From Prochlorococcus sp. AG-409-J03 (GTDB lineage: Bacteria; Cyanobacteriota; Cyanobacteriia; PCC-6307; Cyanobiaceae), in assembly GCA_003215695.1 (NCBI GenBank), contig QCJZ01000001.1:1-64000 (forward strand): DNA of 64,000 nt, in the 5' to 3' direction. This document shows, one piece after another, positions 54,141 to 64,000 of this stretch (its first letter is position 1; the number at the start of each line of letters is the position of its first letter). Below the pieces are notes generated by a model. The model did not search any database. It had not been told where the DNA came from and saw only the letters and a program-made list of their open reading frames with translations. Position numbers and translations under genes: made by a program.

Positions 54141-55535
54141 ATGAATTCGTTTTCCCCTACTGAAGATACTATTGCTGCAATTGCGACTGCTGTTTCTCCA
54201 GGCGAAGGGAGTATCGCTGTCATTAGGATCTCTGGCTCCTTGGCAATTGAGATAACTAAAAGTATCGTTCATATCCCTGGAAAACAAGATTGGAGCACTC
54301 ACAAAGTGCTGTACGGACATGTAACCGAAAAAGATCAAAGAATATATATCGATGAAGTATTAATACTAATAATGAAAGGGCCGAGGAGCTTTACAGGTGA
54401 AGATGTCGTAGAAATTCATTGCCATGGTGGAATTATTGCCGTCCAGAAGATCCTTGAAAGAATATTAGATATCCCAAGCGTTCGAAGAGCAGAACCCGGT
54501 GAGTTTAGTCAAAGAGCAGTGCTTAATGGTCGTATCAGCCTTACTCAAGCAGAATCAATTAGTGAGCTAATATCGGCTAGAAGCAGAAAAGCAGCAGAGC
54601 TTGCGATTAATGGAATTAAAGGGAATATTCAAACTGAAATTGAATTAATCAGGAAGAGATTAGTAGATCAACTAACGGAAATTGAAGCAAGAATTGATTT
54701 TGAAGAAGATCTCCCGATTTTAGATGAAAAACAAGTACAAAGAGAAATTCTCTCCATCAAACATGATCTAAACGAACTAATTGATAATGCCAAAAGAGGC
54801 TCTTGGGTTCGTTCTGGCTTAAAAGTTGCACTAACCGGGAAGCCTAATGTAGGGAAAAGCTCCTTAATGAACAGACTTTCCAAACAAGAAAAAGCCATTG
54901 TGACTGACCTACCTGGTACCACAAGAGATCTTTTAGAAAGTGAGATTGTTGTAGAGGGAATACCCGTAACTTTCATTGATACAGCGGGTCTACGAGAAAC
55001 GAAAAATATTATCGAAAAAATTGGTATTTCTAGAACTAGAAAAACTTTAATTCAAGCTGACCTAATAATGTTAATCTTTGACTATTCCAACGGATGGAGT
55101 AGCGAGGATGAATCAATACTAAAACAATTACCCACAAATATTCCACTTTTAATTGTTGGAAATAAATCCGATTTAATAAATAATGATTCTTTAGAAAAAG
55201 TTCCAAAATATATCTTAGAAAAAGAAAAACTAGTTATAATAAGCGCAAAAACTGGAATAGGAGAAAACGATCTAATTAATTACTTATTAAAGATATGTGG
55301 TTCAACTAAGAATCATGGTTTAGATATCGCGCTCAATGAAAGGCAACTTGACCTAGCAAAGTCAACAATGAAATCATTGGAAAATATTGATCATGTATTT
55401 GAGGAAAAACTACCATGGGATTTCTGGACAATCGACTTAAGACAAGCTATTAATTTTTTAAGCGAGCTCACAGGAGATGATTTAACAGAAAGTTTACTTG
55501 ATAATATATTTTCTAAATTCTGTATTGGTAAGTAA
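54141..55535 (+). CDS. mnmE: tRNA modification GTPase MnmE
   Basis: 464 aa; DTIAAIATAVSPGEGSIAVIRISG, GKPNVGKSSLMNRL, C-terminal FSKFCIGK. Confidence 0.98.
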   Translation: MNSFSPTEDTIAAIATAVSPGEGSIAVIRISGSLAIEITKSIVHIPGKQDWSTHKVLYGHVTEKDQRIYIDEVLILIMKGPRSFTGEDVVEIHCHGGIIAVQKILERILDIPSVRRAEPGEFSQRAVLNGRISLTQAESISELISARSRKAAELAINGIKGNIQTEIELIRKRLVDQLTEIEARIDFEEDLPILDEKQVQREILSIKHDLNELIDNAKRGSWVRSGLKVALTGKPNVGKSSLMNRLSKQEKAIVTDLPGTTRDLLESEIVVEGIPVTFIDTAGLRETKNIIEKIGISRTRKTLIQADLIMLIFDYSNGWSSEDESILKQLPTNIPLLIVGNKSDLINNDSLEKVPKYILEKEKLVIISAKTGIGENDLINYLLKICGSTKNHGLDIALNERQLDLAKSTMKSLENIDHVFEEKLPWDFWTIDLRQAINFLSELTGDDLTESLLDNIFSKFCIGK

Positions 55536-55550
55536 TAAAGCAATTTTTAT

Positions 55551-55649
55551 CTAGTATTTATTATCAATAGTAAAAATATAATATAAATAATAGCATACTC
55601 CTCCAATCAATATAGCAACCATTATATTTACACTATGAACAACTTCCAC
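55551..55649 (-). CDS. candidate 32-aa single-TM small protein
   Basis: GTG...TAG reads MEVVHSVNIMVAILIGGVCYYLYYIFTIDNKY; lies in an otherwise empty 300-bp gap. Confidence 0.3.
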   Translation of the reverse strand: MEVVHSVNIMVAILIGGVCYYLYYIFTIDNKY

Positions 55650-55839
55650 TTTATCTAAATAGTCTAGAACAACTTAATTAAAGCATATTGTTTACATATC
55701 ACAAAAAAAGATATTAGAAAATTTCTATTAGGGTAAAAATAGTTTAGATACAGACTAGAAGATAAAATTTAATAAACAGGAAAAGATATTTTATAAATGG
55801 TTTTGACATTGGTATAGTAACTAATGTATTAGTTGTGTT

Positions 55840-56703
55840 GTGGATCTTCGCTCACCAAAGCTACATAAAATATTAGATACCTGGATTGAGGAAGATCTCG
55901 GTGATGGAGATCTAACAAGATTTGTCCTCAACGACAGAATCGCATCAGCTCATTGGGTTGCAAAAGAAGATGGGGTTTTTTGTGGTGGAGATCTTGTCAA
56001 ATTAATATTTAAAAAAATTGATCCCCGAGTAAATCTGCAACTTTTAATAGAGGATGGTCATAAGTTTGAAAAGAATCAAAGACTCCTAGAATTAAAAGGG
56101 GCATCCGCCTCCTTAGTGGCTGGAGAGCGCATAACACTTAATTTAGCCATGCATCTTTCTGGTATTGCCTCATCTACAGCTGTACTAGTATCTCAACTAT
56201 CAGGATCCAATGTGAAGTTAGCAGACACGCGCAAGACGACTCCCGGGATGAGGATATTCGAAAAATATGCTTTTCATTGTGGCGGCGGTATTAATCATAG
56301 GCTTGGATTAGATGATGCTGCCATGTTGAAGGAGAATCATATTGAATGGTCTCAGGGGATTAGCGAGAGTATTAAAATCTTAAGAACAACTATTCCATGG
56401 ACAAAAAAAATAATAGTCGAGGCAGAGACTCCCACCCAAGCGAAAGAAGCCGTAGAGGCAGGTGCTGATGGAGTTTTACTTGATGAAATGCCTATACAAG
56501 CCATTTCAAAATTAGTTCCAGAATTACGTCAACTTTCAAGAAACAGTAATTCCAAGTACGTCTCACAAAATATCGTTATTGAAGTTTCTGGAATCAATCC
56601 AAATAATTTGTCAGACTATATTTTCACAGATATTGATCTAATCTCAACTAGTGCACCGATCACTAAAAGTAAATGGAAAGATTTTAGTATGCGCTTTGAC
56701 TAA
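55840..56703 (+). CDS. nadC: nicotinate-nucleotide pyrophosphorylase (GTG start)
   Basis: 287 aa; [40 protein letters not shown]. Confidence 0.97.
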   Translation: MDLRSPKLHKILDTWIEEDLGDGDLTRFVLNDRIASAHWVAKEDGVFCGGDLVKLIFKKIDPRVNLQLLIEDGHKFEKNQRLLELKGASASLVAGERITLNLAMHLSGIASSTAVLVSQLSGSNVKLADTRKTTPGMRIFEKYAFHCGGGINHRLGLDDAAMLKENHIEWSQGISESIKILRTTIPWTKKIIVEAETPTQAKEAVEAGADGVLLDEMPIQAISKLVPELRQLSRNSNSKYVSQNIVIEVSGINPNNLSDYIFTDIDLISTSAPITKSKWKDFSMRFD

Positions 56704-56780
56704 AACAATGTATCACAAGTTTCTTAGCCACATTCAATAAACCTAAAAATCTACAAAGTACCTACCTAATCATAAACATC

Positions 56781-58604
56781 ATGCTTGAAATATCGGCCAA
56801 ATTAGAAGAAGCCCTTCATAGAGCTTTCCTTAAGGTCTTCCCAACAGATAATCGAAGTTCAAAAACTTCCTCAATACTTACAAGTTCTAGTTTAGTCCCT
56901 GCATCAAAGCCAGAATTTGGAGATTTTCAAATCAATTGTGCTTTAGCACTAGCGAAAGAGATAAAGCAATCTCCACGTGATATTGCACAACAAATAGTTG
57001 ATCAACTAAAAAACGACGATGATTTCTTGAAAATATGCAATCCACCAAGTATTGCAGGTCCAGGTTTCATCAACCTATCTATAAATTCAACAACGCTTAT
57101 ATCTGAAATACATATTCGTCTAAATGATAAAAGATTGGGAGTGCCTTTAAAAGAATTCAGTAATAAGAAAATAGAAGAGAAAAGAAACCATAATCGTGTA
57201 ATTATCGATTTTTCCAGTCCGAATATTGCTAAAGAAATGCATGTTGGGCATTTACGATCAACAATTATTGGGGACTGTCTTGCACGGGTTCTTGAATTCT
57301 GCGGTTATGAAGTCTTACGAATCAATCATGTGGGAGATTGGGGTACACAATTTGGCATGCTCATCACTCATCTAAAAGAGGTGGTACCAGAGGCACTACA
57401 TACAAAAGATGCAGTGGAAATAAGTGACCTTGTGAATTTCTATCGTCAAGCAAAAAAAAGATTTGATGAAGATCAAATCTTTCAAAATAAATCTAGGAGT
57501 GAGGTCGTTAATTTACAAGCAGGTAATCAAGAAAGTTTACTTGCTTGGCAATTGCTATGTAATCAATCTAGAAAAGAGTTTCAAAAAATCTATGATAGAC
57601 TTGATATTAAGCTCACAGAAAGAGGTGAATCTTTTTATAACAAATTTTTAGTAGATGTTATTAATGATTTAAAAAATAAAAATTTACTCATAAATGATCA
57701 AGGAGCTCAATGTATTTTCCTTGATGGCTTAGTCGGAAAAGACGGCAAACCTCAACCCATCATTATTCAAAAAAGTGACGGAGGTTTTAATTACACAACA
57801 ACTGACTTGGCAGCCATTAAATATAGATTGACTAATCCACCTCATGGAGATGGAGCATTCCGGTTGATTTATGTCACAGATGCTGGGCAAGCATCACATT
57901 TTTCTGCAGTTTTTCAAATTGCAAAGCTTGCAGATTGGATTCCTACAAATTGTCAAATCGAGCATGTCCCCTTTGGTCTTGTTCAAGGAGAAGATGGTAA
58001 GAAATTAAAAACTCGTTCAGGCGAAACTATTAGATTAGTAGACCTTCTGGATGAAGCAATTCAAAGAGCAAAAGTAGATCTTAAAGCTCGTCTCAACACT
58101 GAAAATAGATTCGAGAAAGATAGTTTTATAGATACAGTTTCTACAACTGTTGGGATTGCAGCCATCAAGTATGCGGATCTGAGTCAAAATAGAATTTCTA
58201 ATTACCAATTTAGTTTTGATAAGATGCTCTCTTTACAAGGGAATACAGCTCCATATTTACTCTATGCATTAGTTCGAATAGCGGGCATATCTCGCAAAGG
58301 TGGAGATTTAAATGTCTCAAGTAAGAAAATTCAGTTCAATGAAGATCAAGAATGGGCCTTAATTCGCAAACTATTACAACTTGATTCTGTCATTTCTGAA
58401 GTCGAAAGAGAACTTCTTCCCAGTCGTCTCTGCGCATATCTATTTGAACTAAGTCAGATCTTTAATAGATTCTATGATCAAGTTCCAATTTTAAAGGCAG
58501 GTGAACCTGCAAAAACGAGTAGACTGGCCTTATGTTCTATCACTGCGGGTACACTTAAACTGGGGATGAACTTATTAGGTATCCCCACTCTGGAAAGAAT
58601 GTAA
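56781..58604 (+). CDS. argS: arginyl-tRNA synthetase
   Basis: 607 aa; [22 protein letters not shown]-terminal [17 protein letters not shown]. Confidence 0.98.
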   Translation: MLEISAKLEEALHRAFLKVFPTDNRSSKTSSILTSSSLVPASKPEFGDFQINCALALAKEIKQSPRDIAQQIVDQLKNDDDFLKICNPPSIAGPGFINLSINSTTLISEIHIRLNDKRLGVPLKEFSNKKIEEKRNHNRVIIDFSSPNIAKEMHVGHLRSTIIGDCLARVLEFCGYEVLRINHVGDWGTQFGMLITHLKEVVPEALHTKDAVEISDLVNFYRQAKKRFDEDQIFQNKSRSEVVNLQAGNQESLLAWQLLCNQSRKEFQKIYDRLDIKLTERGESFYNKFLVDVINDLKNKNLLINDQGAQCIFLDGLVGKDGKPQPIIIQKSDGGFNYTTTDLAAIKYRLTNPPHGDGAFRLIYVTDAGQASHFSAVFQIAKLADWIPTNCQIEHVPFGLVQGEDGKKLKTRSGETIRLVDLLDEAIQRAKVDLKARLNTENRFEKDSFIDTVSTTVGIAAIKYADLSQNRISNYQFSFDKMLSLQGNTAPYLLYALVRIAGISRKGGDLNVSSKKIQFNEDQEWALIRKLLQLDSVISEVERELLPSRLCAYLFELSQIFNRFYDQVPILKAGEPAKTSRLALCSITAGTLKLGMNLLGIPTLERM

Positions 58605-59719
58605 TGAAAAAAAAAGAAAATTCATTCATAGATCTACCGAGCCCAAGGAAAGATGTCGCGGATTTAACACCATATTCAGCACCACTGGAAGGACGTAGAA
58701 AGTTACTAAGACTCGACTTTAATGAAAACACTATTGGACCAAGCCCACTAGTGATTAAGTCTCTCAGGGAGATCAGCAGAGAAGAAATCTCTATTTATCC
58801 TGAATACTCTGGTTTAAAAGAAAAAGTAGTAGAAACTCTCATCAAACAAAACTCAAAGGTAAATATAAATTCATCTGAAGTTGGTATTTTTAATGGAGTA
58901 GATGCAGCAATAAATGCTATTTTTCACGCCTATGGCGACTTTAATGATCTAATGTTAACTACATCGCCTACTTTTGGATATTATACCCCTTGTGCAAAAA
59001 TGCGAGGAATGAGAATCAACTCAATACCTTATGAGGGTAAAGATTTTAAATACCCATTTGATAATATTTGCGAATTGATCTCTCAAAATCATCCTAAAAT
59101 TTTACTCATATGCAACCCTAATAATCCAACTGGTACAAGATTAAGTCCAGAAAGAATTATAGAGATCACCCAACTTTCATCTAAAACACTAGTTGTTGTC
59201 GATGAACTATACGAGGCGTTTACAGGTGATAGTGTTCTGCCATTTGTCAATTTTCAAAAAATACCCAATCTTATTGTATTAAGATCACTTTCCAAAACAG
59301 CTGGTTTAGCAAGTTTAAGAATTGGTTTTGCTATTGGAAATTCTAAAGTAATTAATATAGTTAACAGAGTCACTGGCCCTTATGATGTTAATAGCTTTGC
59401 TGTAATTGCAGCTTTTGAGGCGCTTAAAGATCAATCTTATATTGATTCTTATGTGAATGAAGTACTTGAGGCTCGCAATTGGATAAAAAATACATTTAAA
59501 AAATATAACGTTAAGCATCATATTGATGGAGGAAACTATTTTCTACTTTGGCCAAAATCAAACCCACAACAAGTTGAGCAAAAGCTCAAGTCGTCTGGAA
59601 TTCTAATTAGGAATATGGATAAGAAAACAAATTTAAAAGGTTCTATCAGAGTGAGTATTGGAACAATTGAGCAGATGAAAAGATTCTGGTCAACTTTTAA
59701 GATTGTCGATGAAGTGTAG
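58604..59719 (+). CDS. hisC: histidinol-phosphate aminotransferase family protein
   Basis: 371 aa; LDFNENTIGPSP, NPNNPTGTRLS, RSLSKTAGLASLRIGFAIG. Confidence 0.88.
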   Translation: MKKKENSFIDLPSPRKDVADLTPYSAPLEGRRKLLRLDFNENTIGPSPLVIKSLREISREEISIYPEYSGLKEKVVETLIKQNSKVNINSSEVGIFNGVDAAINAIFHAYGDFNDLMLTTSPTFGYYTPCAKMRGMRINSIPYEGKDFKYPFDNICELISQNHPKILLICNPNNPTGTRLSPERIIEITQLSSKTLVVVDELYEAFTGDSVLPFVNFQKIPNLIVLRSLSKTAGLASLRIGFAIGNSKVINIVNRVTGPYDVNSFAVIAAFEALKDQSYIDSYVNEVLEARNWIKNTFKKYNVKHHIDGGNYFLLWPKSNPQQVEQKLKSSGILIRNMDKKTNLKGSIRVSIGTIEQMKRFWSTFKIVDEV

Positions 59720-59752
59720 ATTGTTTATTACGTCTCTATAGCTTGAGACAAT

Positions 59753-60349
59753 CTAGGTATTTGCTGCTAAGTCCAAGAAATTAGAAAGTAACTTATGACC
59801 AGCTTCAGTCAATACACTCTCAGGATGGAACTGAACTCCATAAATGTGTGGAAAATCCTTATGGGTTATTCCCATAATAGTTTCATCCTCTAGCCAGGCT
59901 ATAACCTCTAGGCACTCTGGGAAGCTTTCTCTTTCTGCAATTAAGCTGTGGTACCTAGTTGCGACGAGGGGGTTAGGCAAATCTCTAAATATACCAGTAC
60001 CTGTATGCAAAACATTAGATGTTTTACCATGCATTAATTCTTTGGCTTTGATTATTTTTCCACCGAAAGCTTGAGTAATAGCTTGATGGCCAAGACAGAC
60101 TCCAAGGGTTGGTATTTTAATTGATAAATCAGATAAAATGTCTAGACAAACTCCAGATTGATTAGGATCTCCTGGACCAGGGGATAACAAAATCGCATCA
60201 GGATTTAAATCTTTAATTTCACTAATCGTCAGAGCATCATTACGTTCGACTCTGACTTCTGATGCAATAGGATACTGAGAAGCTAATTCGCCCAAATATT
60301 GAACGAGGTTATAAGTGAAGCTGTCATAATTGTCGATCACCAAAAACAT
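59753..60349 (-). CDS. trpG: anthranilate/para-aminobenzoate synthase glutamine amidotransferase component
   Basis: 198 aa; FLVIDNYDSFTYNLVQYLGE, LGVCLGHQAI, GVQFHPESVLTE. Confidence 0.93.
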   Translation of the reverse strand: MFLVIDNYDSFTYNLVQYLGELASQYPIASEVRVERNDALTISEIKDLNPDAILLSPGPGDPNQSGVCLDILSDLSIKIPTLGVCLGHQAITQAFGGKIIKAKELMHGKTSNVLHTGTGIFRDLPNPLVATRYHSLIAERESFPECLEVIAWLEDETIMGITHKDFPHIYGVQFHPESVLTEAGHKLLSNFLDLAANT

Positions 60350-60362
60350 AATTTTTAAGCCA

Positions 60363-60821
60363 TTAAATTCCTAACTGTTTAAGTAATGGAGGAAATAATA
60401 ATAAAACAGCAATCAGCACCGAACTGATTGAAGCTACTAAAACTGCCCCAGCTGAACAATCTTTAGCGATTTGCGCGAGAGGGTGAAATCGCTTCCCAAT
60501 GGCCAAATCAACAACTGATTCAATCGCTGTATTAAGCAATTCAACTACTAGCACACTAGTGGCTGTAAGGGCCATTATTGCTAAATCAGTTTTATTAAGA
60601 CCTAAAAGAAAGCCTAAACCAAACGCACCCAATGCAAAACAAACATGAATCCGAAAATTTCTCTGCGTAACGAAAGCATATCCTAAGCCTTTTGCTGCAT
60701 ACAAAAAGCTAGTTGGTAGATCTTTAGCTATCTTCCACGATGACCTTTTATTTGATCTGTGAAAAGTATTAGGGCTGTCCCTTACTTCTCTATCAGAGTC
60801 ATTTGATATCTCAGTAGCCAT
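60363..60821 (-). CDS. dgkA: diacylglycerol kinase (prokaryotic DgkA family)
   Basis: 152 aa; AAKGLGYAFVTQRNFRIHV, VELLNTAIESVVDLAIGKRFHPLAQIAKDCSAGAVL. Confidence 0.95.
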   Translation of the reverse strand: MATEISNDSDREVRDSPNTFHRSNKRSSWKIAKDLPTSFLYAAKGLGYAFVTQRNFRIHVCFALGAFGLGFLLGLNKTDLAIMALTATSVLVVELLNTAIESVVDLAIGKRFHPLAQIAKDCSAGAVLVASISSVLIAVLLLFPPLLKQLGI

Positions 60822-60844
60822 ATTTTGAAATCTTCATTCTTTAT

Positions 60845-61438
60845 TTAAAGAGTACCTCTTATATCAAGAAGTTGCTCTTGAATCAAAAGCATTTTATTAA
60901 GACTCTCCTCGTCACTATGGTCCCAACCCAAAAGGTGTAAAAAGCCATGAGTCGCAAGCCATCTCAGTTCTCTAAATAAATCAACATCATTAGCTTTCGC
61001 TTGTCTTATTGCTGTAGGGACTGAGATAACTATGTCACCCAATTCAATACATTCATTAGTTAGACCTGAAAATGACTCATCAATGATGGGAAACGAAAGC
61101 ACATCTGTACTTTTTGCCTGCCCCAGCCAAGCATGATTCAAATCAAGAATTTTCTTATCATTCGTTAATTCCAAACCCAAGCTAAAATTAGAAGCATTGC
61201 GTACTATTGCCGGACACTTCAATGCTTCATTTACTTGTATGAATTCAATCCAGCCACCTATCTCATTAATCCAATTACTTGGATTTTTTATCAACTCTAA
61301 AGTCTCACTATTCACAAATACATCTAAATCTTGAACCGAGAAGGGTGTAAAAGAAAGATCTAAGTCTAATTTATATGATCTAGTCAAAGAATTCTCCGTA
61401 AAATTATTGCGGGATATGAGGTTTTCCCAGAACAGCAA
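60845..61438 (-). CDS. ybeY: endoribonuclease YbeY
   Basis: 197 aa; LGDIVISVPTAIRQA, zinc site THGFLHLLGWDH; start uncertain. Confidence 0.94.
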   Translation of the reverse strand: MLFWENLISRNNFTENSLTRSYKLDLDLSFTPFSVQDLDVFVNSETLELIKNPSNWINEIGGWIEFIQVNEALKCPAIVRNASNFSLGLELTNDKKILDLNHAWLGQAKSTDVLSFPIIDESFSGLTNECIELGDIVISVPTAIRQAKANDVDLFRELRWLATHGFLHLLGWDHSDEESLNKMLLIQEQLLDIRGTL

Positions 61439-61595
61439 CTAAAAGAATAAATCCAAGAAAGCCCAAAGCCGTTAAACCAAAATGAGAAAGGCTTTGCCCC
61501 CCTTTGCGAACCATATTTTTCATGGCAAGTTTGACAAAGCTTGGAGATGGCGTTGTTTTTTTGGCGACATCGCCAGAAGTAATTTTATTATTCAT
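61404..61595 (-). CDS. DUF3285-like small membrane protein
   Basis: 63 aa; SFVKLAMKNMVRKGGQSLSHFGLTALGFLGFILLVAVLG. Confidence 0.8.
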   Translation of the reverse strand: MNNKITSGDVAKKTTPSPSFVKLAMKNMVRKGGQSLSHFGLTALGFLGFILLVAVLGKPHIPQ

Positions 61596-61606
61596 ATCAT
61601 CTAAAT

Positions 61607-62717
61607 TTATGATTCTTCGATATTTTGCCTTAAAAGAGACTGAATAAAAATATCTATTTCCCCATTCATGACTGAATCTACATCTGTTGTCTCTTGTTCA
61701 GTACGTAAATCTTTTACCATTTGATACGGGTGAAAAACATAATTTCTAATTTGATTGCCCCATGCAGCTTCAACAATATCTCCCCGAATATCAGCAATCT
61801 CTGCAGCCCTTTGTTCTTCTGCTATCACCATAAGTTTTGATTTTAATAGTGCCATTGCTTTTTCTTTATTTTGAAGTTGCGATCGTTCTTGTGTACATCG
61901 AACTGCAATCCCAGTGGGCACATGAAGAATCCGAACAGCAGTTTCAACTTTATTTACATTTTGGCCACCTGCTCCACCTGAACGACTTGTCGTGATTTCC
62001 AAATCTTTTTCAGGAATCTCAAGTTCAACATCTTCATCAAGTTTAGGCATTACTTCAACTCCAGCAAAACTGGTTTGTCGCTTTCCGTTAGCATTAAAAG
62101 GGGAAATTCTGACTAAGCGGTGAGTTCCTTTTTCATTTTGTAAAAACCCATATGCGTATAAACCATCTATTTCGATGGTGACACTTTTTATTCCAGCTTC
62201 CTCTCCCTCAGAAAGTTCATTAATAATTACTTTCATACCATTATTTTCAGCCCAACGTGTATACATCCTAAGAAGCATTTGGGCCCAATCTTGGGCATCG
62301 GTGCCACCAGCACCAGCATTAATTGAGAGCAGTGCACCCTCCTTAGCGTAGGTACCACTTAGAAGACGCTCCATCTGCCAACGCTCAAGTTCATGCTTTA
62401 ATTTCTCAATGCCATTTTGGGCCTCCAAAAGCATTTCTTCATCAGGATCTATCTCATAAAGCTCTAACGAGAGATTTGCCTCCTCAATAACCCCCCTCCA
62501 TGCAATTAACTTTTCCAACTCTGCTTTTACTTCATCAAGTTGACGCATCTGCTTTTGAGCATCTTTAGGATCGTTCCAAAACTCAGGTTGCGATGCAACT
62601 TGCTCTAAATCCTTTTTTTTAGCCAACAATGCAGGTTCGTCAAAGACAATCCTGAGCAATACTCAGGCGAGCAGTCAATAAAGAAAGATCCCTTTTAAAA
62701 TCCGTAAGGTCTTGCAA
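61607..62717 (-). CDS. prfB: peptide chain release factor 2, with programmed +1 frameshift (CTT TGA C at 62645-62639); TTG start inferred
   Basis: ORF 61607-62659 has SPF and GGQ motifs; upstream frame reads [28 protein letters not shown] then [14 protein letters not shown] in the +1 frame. Confidence 0.93.
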
Positions 62718-62775
62718 AAGAGGTAATAGAATTAATACATTAAAAGCTATCAGCATATCAACCCAAAAACTATAC

Positions 62776-63066
62776 ATGAATAGATCAAGTCACGATTCAG
62801 GCATTACCAAAGTGGAAATATACACTTGGAAATTTTGCCCATTTTGCATTCGTGCAAAAGCCCTGCTAAATGAAAAGGGAGTAAAATTCATAGAATATTT
62901 GATTGATGGAGACAATGATGCAAGAACAAAGATGGCTGAAAGAGCAGGTGGTCTTAGAACTGTCCCACAAATTTTTATCAATGAAAAAAGTATTGGGGGT
63001 TGCGATGACCTATACGAACTTGAAAGGGATAACAAATTAAATGAACTTATTGGAAAAACAAATTGA
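62776..63066 (+). CDS. grxC: glutaredoxin
   Basis: 96 aa; YTWKFCPFCIRAKALLNEKGV, RTVPQIFINEKSIGGCDDLYEL. Confidence 0.95.
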   Translation: MNRSSHDSGITKVEIYTWKFCPFCIRAKALLNEKGVKFIEYLIDGDNDARTKMAERAGGLRTVPQIFINEKSIGGCDDLYELERDNKLNELIGKTN

Positions 63067-63069
63067 TTC

Positions 63070-63999
63070 ATGAAGCAACTTTTTGTTCTAGATCCAATTG
63101 AAAATATTAATCCAAATAAGGATTCATCAGCCGCACTGATGCAAGCCGCATCTAGAGCCAATATAGATGTATGGATTTGCACTCCCTCTGATCTGCAAGC
63201 TCGCGGAAATGATGCATGGGTTGTTTCTAACAAAGTGAATTGTGAGCCTTGGATTAATGTCCAATCACCACAAAGTCTTCCTTTAAGAGATTTCTCTTGC
63301 ATTTGGATGCGCAAAGATCCTCCTGTTGATGAAGCATTTTTATATGCAACTCATTTATTAGAAGTTGCAGAAAGAGACGGAGTCAGTGTCATTAATAAGC
63401 CTGCATCACTTAGAGCATGGAACGAAAAATTAGGAGCTTTAAGATTTAGTGATCTCATGGCTCCCACTCTGGTTGCGAGTAGGGTGGAACAATTAATCAT
63501 ATTTGCGAAAGAATTTGGTGAAGTTGTTCTTAAGCCACTTGGAGGGAAAGGTGGCCAAGGAGTCATACGAATTGCAAAAAATGCTCCAGGCTTAGAAGCA
63601 TTATTGGAACTAATTACGGCACAAGAACATTTGCCAGTGATGATGCAACAATTTCTACCAGCAGTAATGCATGGAGACAAACGAATCCTTTTGGTTAACG
63701 GAGAGCCCTTAGGTGCAATTAATAGACGTCCAAAAGAAGGAGACTTCAGAAGTAACCTAGCTTTAGGAGGAAAAGCTGAAATAACAAAATTAACTCCAAA
63801 AGAAATAGAAATATGTGCTCAATTAAAACCGTCTTTGAAGAAAGAAGGTCTATTCTTTGTTGGTATAGATGTTATTGGAGGTATGCTAAGTGAGATAAAT
63901 GTAACAAGTCCAACTGGTATTAAAGAAGTAGAGAACCTAATGAATGTTCCATTAGCCGATCAAGTAATTGATTGTCTTATAGATCATTTGAACAATTAA
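63070..63999 (+). CDS. gshB: glutathione synthetase
   Basis: 309 aa; [12 protein letters not shown]-like, [32 protein letters not shown]. Confidence 0.96.
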   Translation: MKQLFVLDPIENINPNKDSSAALMQAASRANIDVWICTPSDLQARGNDAWVVSNKVNCEPWINVQSPQSLPLRDFSCIWMRKDPPVDEAFLYATHLLEVAERDGVSVINKPASLRAWNEKLGALRFSDLMAPTLVASRVEQLIIFAKEFGEVVLKPLGGKGGQGVIRIAKNAPGLEALLELITAQEHLPVMMQQFLPAVMHGDKRILLVNGEPLGAINRRPKEGDFRSNLALGGKAEITKLTPKEIEICAQLKPSLKKEGLFFVGIDVIGGMLSEINVTSPTGIKEVENLMNVPLADQVIDCLIDHLNN

Positions 64000-64000
64000 C

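Noticed and set aside
62790-63314. 174-aa minus-strand ORF over grxC/gshB
   Set aside because: Antisense to two well-supported genes; Ser/Leu-rich shadow translation without motifs

Overview
This 64-kb window is low-GC, gene-dense and syntenic-looking cyanobacterial core chromosome. By inference from gene content and protein style (psbA, psbO, crtR, cp12, SulP-sbtA-sbtB, L11/L1/L10/L7 operon) it is Prochlorococcus-like, probably a low-light clade such as NATL-type. I assign about 60 coding genes, one tRNA-Leu(UAG), an L10 leader-like RNA and five intrinsic terminators. I found no CRISPR array, phage, transposon, toxin/antitoxin, defence island or biosynthetic cluster, and no convincing novel multi-gene system. 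The points most worth a second look are local. (1) An alkyladenine (3-methyladenine) DNA glycosylase gene has its conserved N-terminus split by an apparent 1-nt frameshift at a T-run. (2) prfB has a readable programmed +1 frameshift site (CTT TGA C) and an N-terminal exon missed by the ORF track. (3) A thioredoxin-reductase-like flavoprotein keeps its CATC motif but has lost the NADPH-binding motifs. (4) SbtB and CP12 are truncated or simplified in their redox motifs. (5) Two unannotated small ORFs and several RNA-structure candidates are visible, including a possible L1 autoregulatory hairpin, a terminator abutting the rnhA start codon, and a terminator with the stop codon in its loop. All family calls are by eye from motifs; no searches were run.
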